64,000 nucleotides of DNA. It comes from Variovorax sp. ZS18.2.2. Its GTDB lineage: Bacteria; Pseudomonadota; Gammaproteobacteria; Burkholderiales; Burkholderiaceae_C. The stretch is taken from the NCBI RefSeq assembly GCF_024701975.1, contig NZ_JANLNM010000006.1, positions 421,225-485,224 of the forward strand. The letters run 5' to 3'. Within the stretch, counting starts at the first letter, position 1, and the number at the start of each line of letters is the position of its first letter. Positions 16,863 to 23,723 of the stretch are shown piece by piece. A program made the translations under genes and the position numbers. The notes under the pieces are model-generated. The model had not been told where the DNA came from, made no database searches, and worked only from the letters and a program-made list of their open reading frames with translations.

Positions 16863-17927
16863 ATGGCACTCGTCTCGATGCGCGAACTGCTGGACCACGC
16901 CGCAGCCAATGGCTACGGCATTCCGGCCTTCAACGTCAACAATCTCGAACAGGTCCAGGCCGTGATGGAGGCCGCCAAGGAAACCGGCGCTCCTGTCATC
17001 CTGCAAGCCAGTGCAGGGGCCCGCAAATACGCCGGCGAAGCCTTCATCAAGCACCTGATCCAGGCTGCGATCGAGCAGTACCCCGGCATTCCGCTGGTGA
17101 TGCACCAGGACCACGGCCAGAACCCCGACGTCTGCAAGGGCGCCATCGACCTGGGCTTCAGCTCGGTGATGATGGACGGCTCGCTCGAGGCCGACGGCAA
17201 GACCATCGCCAGCTACGACTACAACGTGGACGTCACCAAGAAGGTGTCCGACATGGCCCACCGCCTGGGCGTGACCGTCGAAGGCGAGCTCGGCTGCCTC
17301 GGCTCGCTCGAAACCATGAAGGGCGACAAGGAAGACGGCCACGGCACCGACGACACCATGACGCGCGAGCAGCTGCTGACCGACCCCGAGCAGGCCGCTG
17401 ACTTCGTCAAGCGCACCCAGATCGACGCGCTGGCCATCGCCATCGGCACCAGCCACGGCGCCTACAAGTTCACGCGCGAGCCCACCGGCGACATCCTGGC
17501 GATCGACCGCATCAAGGAAATCCACCGCCGCATTCCCAACACCCACCTCGTGATGCACGGCTCGTCGAGCGTGCCGCAGGAACTGCTGGCGATCATTCGC
17601 CAGTACGGCGGAAACATGAAGGAAACCTACGGCGTGCCCGTCAAGGAAATCCAGGAAGCCATCAAGCACGGCGTGCGCAAGATCAACATCGACACCGACA
17701 TCCGCCTGGCCATGACCGGCGCGGTGCGCAAGTTCCTGGCCGAAAACCCCGAGAAGTTCGACGCCCGCGAATGGCTCAAGCCCGCGCGCGAAGCCGCCAA
17801 GCTGATCTGCAAGCAGCGCTACATCGAATTCGGCTGCGAAGGCCAGGGCGCCAAGATCAAGGGCGACACGCTGCAGGTCGTGGCCGCCAAGTACGCCAAG
17901 GGCGAACTGGCCCAGGAAGTCGTCTAA
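16863..17927 (+). CDS. fba: fructose-bisphosphate aldolase, class II
   Basis: Zinc-dependent aldolase cleaving fructose-1,6-bisphosphate; the 354-residue form with this sequence style (MALVSMRELLDHAAANGYGIPAFN) is the Calvin-cycle subtype, also used in glycolysis. Metal-binding segments LVMHQDHGQN and VEGELGCLGS, the NTHLVMHGSSSVP motif and INIDTDIRLAMT are all present. A GAGG ribosome site lies before the ATG. A UUCG-loop terminator follows, then purC. Confidence 0.96.
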   Translation: MALVSMRELLDHAAANGYGIPAFNVNNLEQVQAVMEAAKETGAPVILQASAGARKYAGEAFIKHLIQAAIEQYPGIPLVMHQDHGQNPDVCKGAIDLGFSSVMMDGSLEADGKTIASYDYNVDVTKKVSDMAHRLGVTVEGELGCLGSLETMKGDKEDGHGTDDTMTREQLLTDPEQAADFVKRTQIDALAIAIGTSHGAYKFTREPTGDILAIDRIKEIHRRIPNTHLVMHGSSSVPQELLAIIRQYGGNMKETYGVPVKEIQEAIKHGVRKINIDTDIRLAMTGAVRKFLAENPEKFDAREWLKPAREAAKLICKQRYIEFGCEGQGAKIKGDTLQVVAAKYAKGELAQEVV

Positions 17928-17948
17928 AAACTTCCCCGCGATTCGAAG

Positions 17949-17972
17949 GCCACCGTTCGCGGTGGCTTTTTT
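17949..17972 (+). terminator. intrinsic terminator after fba
   Basis: Seven-base arms GCCACCG / CGGTGGC closed by a TTCG tetraloop and followed by six T, 22 bases past the fba stop. A textbook rho-independent terminator. Confidence 0.92.
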
Positions 17973-18035
17973 CTGCGCGCACAATCCGCTTTCCCGTCAC
18001 CCGTTTCCCCACAGCATCTCCCCCTCTTTGCTCCC

Positions 18036-18941
18036 ATGACCACCGTCCACACCTCCTCCATCCAGAGCCTGCCCCTGCTTGCGCGCGGCAAGGTGCGCGA
18101 CAACTACGCCGTCGGCGAAGACCGCATCCTGATGGTCGCGAGCGACCGGCTCAGCGCTTTCGACGTGATCATGGGCGAGCCGATTCCCGGCAAGGGCGAG
18201 ATCCTCACGCAGATGGCGCTGTGGTGGTTCGAGCGGCTCGGCCAGCTCTGCCCCAACCACCTGACCGGCGATGCGCCCGAGAGCGTGGTCACGGCCGAAG
18301 AGGTGCCCCAGGTCACCCAGCGCTCGATGCTGGTCAAGCGCCTGAAGCCGATCCCGGTCGAAGCCGTGGTGCGCGGGTATCTCGCCGGCAGCGGCTGGAA
18401 GGAATATCAGGAATCGCGTTCGGTCTGCGGCGTGCCGCTGCCCGAGGGTCTGACCAACGCGAGCAAGCTGCCGCGTCCGATCTTCACGCCCGCCGCCAAG
18501 GCCGCGGCCGGCGAGCACGACGAGAACATCAGCTACGAGCGCGTGGTCGAGATCGTCGGCCCCAAGCTGGCCCAGCAGATCCGCGAGACCAGCATCGCCA
18601 TCTACGAAACCGCCGCGCAGATCGCCCTGACCAAGGGAATGATCATTGCCGACACCAAGTTCGAGTTCGGCCTGGACGAAGCCGGCACGCTGGTGCTGAT
18701 GGACGAAGTGCTCACGCCGGACAGCTCGCGCTACTGGCCCGTTGAAGGCTACGAAGCTGCGCTGGCTGCCGGCACGAATCCGCCGAGCTACGACAAGCAG
18801 TTTGTGCGCGATTGGCTCGAGGCCACGAAGATCAACGGCAAGCCCTGGGACAAGACGCCGCCGGCGCCGCGCCTGCCGGCTGAGGTGATCGAGAAGACTG
18901 CTGCAAAGTATCGCGAGGCGCTGGAGCGCCTCACCGGCTGA
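18036..18941 (+). CDS. purC: phosphoribosylaminoimidazole-succinocarboxamide synthase
   Basis: SAICAR synthetase of purine biosynthesis, joining CAIR and aspartate with ATP. The 301-residue protein has the family start LLARGKVRDNYAV, SDRLSAFDVIMGEPIPGKG, VEAVVRGYLAGSGWKEY and IIADTKFEFG. Length matches the long, yeast-like PurC common in betaproteobacteria. In relatives I recall, purC is followed directly by purE and purK; here those lie 13.7 kb away. The stop abuts a TGTGA-N5-TCACA dyad. Confidence 0.96.
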   Translation: MTTVHTSSIQSLPLLARGKVRDNYAVGEDRILMVASDRLSAFDVIMGEPIPGKGEILTQMALWWFERLGQLCPNHLTGDAPESVVTAEEVPQVTQRSMLVKRLKPIPVEAVVRGYLAGSGWKEYQESRSVCGVPLPEGLTNASKLPRPIFTPAAKAAAGEHDENISYERVVEIVGPKLAQQIRETSIAIYETAAQIALTKGMIIADTKFEFGLDEAGTLVLMDEVLTPDSSRYWPVEGYEAALAAGTNPPSYDKQFVRDWLEATKINGKPWDKTPPAPRLPAEVIEKTAAKYREALERLTG

Positions 18942-18956
18942 TGTGAATAAGTCACA
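18942..18956. promoter_or_regulatory. CRP/FNR-like dyad TGTGA-N5-TCACA
   Basis: Perfect inverted repeat TGTGA-ATAAG-TCACA directly after the purC stop and 81 bases before the LuxR gene start. The half-sites are those of E. coli CRP, but the spacer is five rather than six. The next gene but one encodes a Crp/Fnr regulator, so this may be its own operator. Confidence 0.45.
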
Positions 18957-18959
18957 AAC

Positions 18960-18989
18960 GCCCCGGCAATAGTGCCCATCCGCCGGGGC
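18960..18989 (+). terminator. hairpin after purC, possible terminator
   Basis: Eight-base arms GCCCCGGC / GCCGGGGC with a 14-base loop, 18 bases past the purC stop. No T run follows, so this may be a rho-assisted end, or a structure in the leader of the next gene. A second small hairpin CATCC-CTAC-GGATG at 19011-19024 overlaps the Shine-Dalgarno of the LuxR gene. Confidence 0.4.
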
Positions 18990-19036
18990 AGGGATTTCAG
19001 ACACTTTCTTCATCCCTACGGATGAGGAGAAACAAG

Positions 19037-19699
19037 ATGAGCCCTGCCACCGATGTGCGGTTGCCGCACAGCAGCCCCACAGAGCACGCGATGCCGATGC
19101 CGCCACCGGATGCGTGGCAAGCGAGCCTCCTGGCTTGCGTGCTCGACGAAATCGACCATGGGCTGCTGCTGGTCGACATGAGCGGCCGCATCCTGCATGC
19201 CAACCAGTTGGCGCGGCGTGAGCTGTCGGGACTGCGCGCCCTGTGCAACAGCGACGGCCTGCTTTGTGCCACGCAACCCGTCGGCCGAACCGCGATTCGA
19301 CGCGCGCTCCAGGATGCGGAGCGCGGCTGCCGCAGTCTGGTCGAACTCGAGCATGCCAACTGGCCGCTTTCGCTGGCCTTCGTTCCCCTGGCCTCGCGCG
19401 GCATCGACGCTGTGCTCGTCATGTGCAGCCGCGCCGATGGCTGCGAGGCGCTCACCATGCAGATGTTCGCGCGGGCCAGGCAGCTCACGCGCGCCGAGCA
19501 AACCGTGTTGGCACAGCTCTGCGCCGGGCAGCGCGCCGAAGAGATCGCCAGCCAGCAGGGCGTCTGCCTGTCGACCGTGCGCACCCATATCAAGAACGTT
19601 CGCCTGAAGACCGGGAGCACCAGCATTCGCGAGGTCGTGCATCGCGTGTCGCGGATGCCGCAATTGATGTCGGCATTGCGGATGGCCGCCCCCAACTGA
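19037..19699 (+). CDS. LuxR-type helix-turn-helix regulator
   Basis: 220-residue regulator. The N-terminal half has a PAS-like look (IDHGLLLVDMSGRILHANQLA, residues 40-60). The C-terminal LuxR helix-turn-helix is clear: LTRAEQTVLAQLCAGQRAEEIA followed by STVRTHIKNVRLKTG. ATG 19037 is preferred over 19022 because GAGGAG lies six bases before it, and the hairpin at 19011-19024 would then be in the leader. Crp follows 39 bases later. The signal and target are unknown. Confidence 0.85.
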   Translation: MSPATDVRLPHSSPTEHAMPMPPPDAWQASLLACVLDEIDHGLLLVDMSGRILHANQLARRELSGLRALCNSDGLLCATQPVGRTAIRRALQDAERGCRSLVELEHANWPLSLAFVPLASRGIDAVLVMCSRADGCEALTMQMFARARQLTRAEQTVLAQLCAGQRAEEIASQQGVCLSTVRTHIKNVRLKTGSTSIREVVHRVSRMPQLMSALRMAAPN

Positions 19700-19726
19700 C
19701 CCGGCATCGGTGTCAGAGGGCGCGGC

Positions 19727-19732
19727 TATAGT
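19727..19732 (+). promoter_or_regulatory. -10-like hexamer TATAGT, 6 bases before crp-like ATG
   Basis: TATAGT is followed by exactly six bases and the ATG of the Crp/Fnr gene, with no Shine-Dalgarno. It lies in the loop of a hairpin with arms GCGCGG / CCGCGC (19720-19738). This would give a leaderless transcript separate from the LuxR gene. No -35 is evident. Confidence 0.4.
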
Positions 19733-19738
19733 CCGCGC

Positions 19739-20374
19739 ATGCCGACGCCTGCCCCGCCCGAACTGCCACCAGCGGTCCTGAAACTGGCCGCGCTCGGCGT
19801 GCAGCGGCGCTATCGCACACACACCCTGCTGATTCAGGAAGGCGACGCGGGCGACACCATTTTTGTCGTGCTCAGCGGCCGGCTGCGTGCCTATGTCTCG
19901 GACGCCCGCGGCCGCGAGGTCACGCTGGGCTATCACGGCCCAGGGGACTACGTCGGCGAGATGTCGCTCGACGGGGGCTTGCGCTCGGCCAGCGTGCAGG
20001 CGGCAGAGCCCACGGTGTGCGCGGTGCTGACGCGGGAAACGATGCTGCGGCACCTGGCGCGCGATCCGGAGTTCGCGCTGGAGCTCGTCGTGCGCCTGAT
20101 CCGGCGCGCGCGGCTGGCGACAGAGAGCACCCGCAGCATCGCGCTGCTGGATGTCTACAGCCGGTTGAAGCGACTGCTCGAGGAGCGGGCGCAGATGCAG
20201 CCGGATGGGGGGCGTTGCATTGCGGAGCGGTTGACGCACCAGGCGATCGCTAGCGAGATCGGGTGTTCGCGGGAGATGGTCAGTCGGTTGATGAAGGACC
20301 TGGAGGAAGGCGGCTACATCGCCGTTGACCGGCGGATGCTCATTCTTGTGTGCGACCTTCCTGCGCGCTGGTAG
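19739..20374 (+). CDS. Crp/Fnr family cyclic-nucleotide-binding regulator
   Basis: 211-residue regulator with an N-terminal cNMP-binding beta-roll and a C-terminal winged helix. The phosphate-binding cassette GEMSLDGGLRSAS (residues 73-85) keeps the Glu74 and Arg82-Ser83 that bind cAMP in CRP, with a loop two residues shorter than E. coli CRP. There are no N-terminal Fe-S cysteines, so it is not Fnr. The recognition helix is in LTHQAIASEIGCSREMVSRLMKDL style. The last 35 bases overlap the end of the convergent subtilase gene. A class III cyclase is encoded 3.4 kb away, a possible source of ligand. Confidence 0.9.
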   Translation: MPTPAPPELPPAVLKLAALGVQRRYRTHTLLIQEGDAGDTIFVVLSGRLRAYVSDARGREVTLGYHGPGDYVGEMSLDGGLRSASVQAAEPTVCAVLTRETMLRHLARDPEFALELVVRLIRRARLATESTRSIALLDVYSRLKRLLEERAQMQPDGGRCIAERLTHQAIASEIGCSREMVSRLMKDLEEGGYIAVDRRMLILVCDLPARW

Positions 20375-22571
20375 CCAGGCGACTTGCCGAGTTGGCGGTG
20401 ACCGGCACGAATGCCGCGTTGTCACAGCCCACATTCAACCAGCCCGCGCCGATTCGGGCTTGTGTGAGCGGATCCAGCGGTAACAGCGGGTTGAGCGGTG
20501 CCTTGACCGAATGGATCCGGCAGCCTTGGTCTGTGCCTGTCAGCAGCGCATTGGTGATCTCCGCGCTGTCCATGCCCGGGGACGGCGGTTTGGACGACGG
20601 CCCGCCTCTGTTGCCTGCGAACAGATTCAGGATGGCGCGCGCAACCTGAGGGGCGGCAACGCTGGTCCCGTTCATCCGTATGGTCGTGCCGCTGCGCGAA
20701 CCGGCGGCGAGCAGGCCAGGGGCCGTCTCTGCCTGGTCTCCGGGTGCAACGAGATCTGGCCATTGGTGCCGCCCGCTGCATAGAACAGCGACACGGGCGG
20801 CCGTATAAGGCGATGGAAGCCCCGACGTGGCGTAGCACGCTCCCGCGACGATGGGGTGCAGGCCATTCGAAATGCTGTTGCCGGTGCCGCGACGCTTGAC
20901 CGGATCCTCCGCGACGTCGTCGACCGTGGCCGGCTGACGTGGGCGCGTGGACAGAAACAGCGATTGCCGCGCGCCATAGCGCGCGCCTGGAATGGCTTCG
21001 TCGCGCTGAATCCATGCATCGAAGGCAACGGGCGCCTTCCAGTCTGCGATGGACAACTTGATGGTCCACAGCCCATGCGGTGCAGAAACAGAGCAATCTT
21101 TTTCGAGACGCGTCGGAAGCAACGAAATCAGGATCAAGGACATCGCGGGGGCCGAGGGGACGCTGCCTGTCGACGTGGAAATGGCACAGCAAGACGACTC
21201 AACGGTGTCGCCATCGAACACGGTCATGCCGACCTGGGCTCGACCGCCGTGGGAGCCGTCCGGTTTCATCAGATCGACCATCACATCCCCGATGCGGCTT
21301 GTCTCGATCCACAGCTCGCAGAAACTCTCGGTCGGGTCTTCGACCCGCACCTGCCAACCAAGTTGGACCGGTGATGCTGGCCGGACGACCCCCGCCGCGT
21401 GCCCTGCAGCGTCGAAGTGATTGCCGGCCGGAAGTACCAATGCAAAGTCCCGCCCCTTGCTGCGCTCGCGCTGAATGATGCTGTCGAGCGCGCGTTCGAA
21501 CAGACTGCTGCCGTTGTGCGGACCACCCGTTGCGCCGAAGCTGAGATTCACGACCACGCTGGCCGTGTCGTCGATCTTGCGCAAGGCGTAGGTGAGCGCG
21601 TCCAGCACATGTTTCGCGAGTCCCCCGCCCGATGTGTCCTGCGAGACCAGAGGCGGGAGCTGGACCATGACGATGTGCGTTGCGTCGGAGCCTGCATCGT
21701 CCGCGGCAGCGGGGCCGTGCCTCGGAGGTTGCCTCCCAGCGGCCAGATCCGCCACATGGGTCCCGTGCGCGAGTGCGAGCCGTACGCGGTCGTAGCGAAG
21801 ATCGCTGTACATCCGGGTTTCGGACCGGCTGTCGGAGAGGTTCTCGATGAGCGTGTCGATCTTTGCGGCGGCGAGCTCTCGCCCGTAGGCGAAGTCGGCC
21901 ACGGGACTCCATTCGGTTGGATAGGGCCCGGACGACCCCTCCGGTTCGAAGGGGTCGAATTCTTCGATCTGGCCGTTTGATTGCCGCACCACGACGTGCG
22001 AGGGGTCCTGATCCCAGAAATAGGCGATCCGCGTGGACTGGCCGTCCGATTTGCGAAAGGCGTCATGCAGGAAGGCCAGTCCGTCGTCAATGATGACCAT
22101 CACGTTGCCGGTCAGCGATGGAACAGACGTATTCGACGGAGGGGCGCTTGACCATGCTGCTTGGGTTGCTTCAAGAGCGAGCGTGGGTGAAAACGAGTTC
22201 ACGAATCGAATGAGCGGTACGGTGCGAGCTGTCGAGTACTCCGCGCGAACGGCACGAAGCTTCCCCACGTCGCGCCAGCTCGCGACTTGTTCGTCAGTTG
22301 CGGAGACGCTGTAGATCTTCTTGTCGCTTTCGCCATCGGCAATCTCATGAAATGCCATGCTGAAGTATTCGGCATGCGGCCCGCTTGTTCCCTGTGCCTG
22401 AGCTTGGAGGTCGTCCTTGAGCGCTTCATCGCACTCGAGCACCAACTGCAGGCTCTTGGGTCCAGGCGACGGCAAGCCGCAGGTGGTGAATTTCAATCCC
22501 TTCAACAGCGCCCACTCCATATAGGGGTCTTGCGTCAATGCGGCAACGACGGTGCGCGTAGGTTCGGGCAT
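20340..22571 (-). CDS. cytosolic subtilisin-like serine protease (S8)
   Basis: 743-residue S8 peptidase without a signal peptide. Catalytic residues are visible: Asp162 in VIIDDG, His269 in AHGTHVA, oxyanion Asn384 in PAGNH and Ser637 in NGTSVAAP. About 150 residues precede the catalytic domain, and a long insert (about 400-600) lies between Asn384 and Ser637, with a beta-sandwich look and several Cys. It is the last gene of a three-gene minus-strand operon, 18 bases after the haloperoxidase-like gene, with a GGGAG ribosome site. Base composition looks less GC-rich than the housekeeping genes. The lack of an export signal means it acts inside the cell or is exported by an unrecognised route. 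Substrate unknown. Confidence 0.88.
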   Translation of the reverse strand: MPEPTRTVVAALTQDPYMEWALLKGLKFTTCGLPSPGPKSLQLVLECDEALKDDLQAQAQGTSGPHAEYFSMAFHEIADGESDKKIYSVSATDEQVASWRDVGKLRAVRAEYSTARTVPLIRFVNSFSPTLALEATQAAWSSAPPSNTSVPSLTGNVMVIIDDGLAFLHDAFRKSDGQSTRIAYFWDQDPSHVVVRQSNGQIEEFDPFEPEGSSGPYPTEWSPVADFAYGRELAAAKIDTLIENLSDSRSETRMYSDLRYDRVRLALAHGTHVADLAAGRQPPRHGPAAADDAGSDATHIVMVQLPPLVSQDTSGGGLAKHVLDALTYALRKIDDTASVVVNLSFGATGGPHNGSSLFERALDSIIQRERSKGRDFALVLPAGNHFDAAGHAAGVVRPASPVQLGWQVRVEDPTESFCELWIETSRIGDVMVDLMKPDGSHGGRAQVGMTVFDGDTVESSCCAISTSTGSVPSAPAMSLILISLLPTRLEKDCSVSAPHGLWTIKLSIADWKAPVAFDAWIQRDEAIPGARYGARQSLFLSTRPRQPATVDDVAEDPVKRRGTGNSISNGLHPIVAGACYATSGLPSPYTAARVAVLCSGRHQWPDLVAPGDQAETAPGLLAAGSRSGTTIRMNGTSVAAPQVARAILNLFAGNRGGPSSKPPSPGMDSAEITNALLTGTDQGCRIHSVKAPLNPLLPLDPLTQARIGAGWLNVGCDNAAFVPVTANSASRLATSAQEGRTQE

Positions 22572-22589
22572 CGAAAGCTCCCTGAATGA

Positions 22590-23708
22590 TCAGTAAGAAA
22601 TTTCTTCTTGCGCTTTGTGCCAAAGCCAATGGAGCGACTTGGACTCCTCGACCTCGATCACAAATCCGCCATTGACGCCGCGCGTGACGCCACTCCCTTC
22701 AAGAAGGTGGATACCCGAATCGTTGGCTCTGGATATCTCGGGGTTGCTGTTCATCGGCAACATGTCTCCAGCCAAAGACCAGCAGTCAACCTGCCGTGGG
22801 CCTGGCCCCTCGTTTCCGGCGCGTGCGGCAAAGTAGGCCGCCAGGCGGTGCCCCAAAAACTGGCCCGGTGGCGTGTCGATGGGAAAGTGCAGACCGGCTA
22901 CCACCCGGTTGTCCGCAATGCGATGGGCCAGCGCATGCAGACGCTCGTTCTGCCAGACCCGATTCGGCCGCAGGTGCGACATCAACGATGCGAAGAAGAA
23001 GGCTTCCGTGGCGTGCCCGCTCGGCCAACTGAAATAGGCGGGCGTCTGGATGCACGGCTGGACATCGGCGCTCCATGCAGCCGGCCGGGGGCACGCAAGC
23101 TCATGCTTGATGCGCTGAACCAGTTGCATCGTCACATGCAAAAGCACAAATGCCAGTTCGATCGTGTATCGATTTCTCTCGGGATGAAGGTTGCAGATGC
23201 TGGCCCAGAATGCGAACTGGGGCGTCACCTGAGAGATGATTTCCGCCATCCGCTCCGGTCGCTCGGCCCTTCGAGCCAGCACGAGCTTCGCTTGAGATCC
23301 GAAAGTGTTTATCTCGGGTCGCTTGAGCACGGCCCACGGCGATCCCACGTATTGAAGTTGAACTTCGAGAGGTCCATTTCCGGGTTGCGGGCTTACGAGG
23401 CGCAATCCCTCCAGGCACTCTTGCGTGAGCAGATGAAACCGGGTTCTCGCGTCGTTCTGCTGAAGGTAAGCAGGTTGTGAACTTGTAGGGTATTTGGCGG
23501 GTTCCACGGGGTCAGGCGCATGAGCTGGCGATGCATATTGCCGGCTGAGATCCATGGCGCCGTAAAGCAGAGGGTTGCTGATGGCTCCTGAATACCCAGC
23601 AAACGTATTGGCTGCGTTCGTGAAGTCCATGGTGATCATTCCAGACATACCGGACATGCCAGACATTCCCGACATACCGGACATGTTTTCAGCGCTGAAC
23701 TTGTTCAT
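22590..23708 (-). CDS. PAP2-superfamily, vanadium-haloperoxidase-like protein with (MSG)5 repeat
   Basis: 372-residue protein whose central part carries the vanadate/phosphate pocket of the acid phosphatase / vanadium haloperoxidase superfamily: Lys201-x6-Arg208-Pro, PSGH at 229-232, and Arg268-x5-His274 followed by Asp278. Soluble, without membrane helices, and about the size of bacterial haloperoxidase-like proteins rather than PgpB-type phosphatases. The N-terminus has no signal peptide but five Met-Ser-Gly units (residues 9-23). It lies 15 bases after the cyclase gene and 18 before the subtilase, clearly one operon. Whether it is a haloperoxidase or a phosphatase cannot be told from sequence alone. 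Confidence 0.82.
   Translation of the reverse strand: MNKFSAENMSGMSGMSGMSGMSGMITMDFTNAANTFAGYSGAISNPLLYGAMDLSRQYASPAHAPDPVEPAKYPTSSQPAYLQQNDARTRFHLLTQECLEGLRLVSPQPGNGPLEVQLQYVGSPWAVLKRPEINTFGSQAKLVLARRAERPERMAEIISQVTPQFAFWASICNLHPERNRYTIELAFVLLHVTMQLVQRIKHELACPRPAAWSADVQPCIQTPAYFSWPSGHATEAFFFASLMSHLRPNRVWQNERLHALAHRIADNRVVAGLHFPIDTPPGQFLGHRLAAYFAARAGNEGPGPRQVDCWSLAGDMLPMNSNPEISRANDSGIHLLEGSGVTRGVNGGFVIEVEESKSLHWLWHKAQEEISY
23640..23684 (-). repeat. nine-base repeat x5 encoding (Met-Ser-Gly)5
   Basis: Five in-frame nine-base units near the start of the PAP2 gene encode M-S-G each. Read in coding direction, the Ser codons are TCC, TCG, TCT, TCC, TCT and the Gly codons GGT, GGA, GGC, GGT, GGA, so neighbouring units differ at wobble positions while the peptide is exact. 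Confidence 0.93.
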
Positions 23709-23723
23709 GGTTTCTGTTCCTGG

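Noticed and set aside
23640..23684. Possible CRISPR or microsatellite array
   Set aside because: Only nine-base units without spacers, in frame and at the start of a coding region; it is a peptide repeat.
22590..23708. PgpB-type membrane phosphatidate phosphatase
   Set aside because: The protein carries PAP2 motifs but has no transmembrane helices and is longer than PgpB; the soluble haloperoxidase-like branch fits better.
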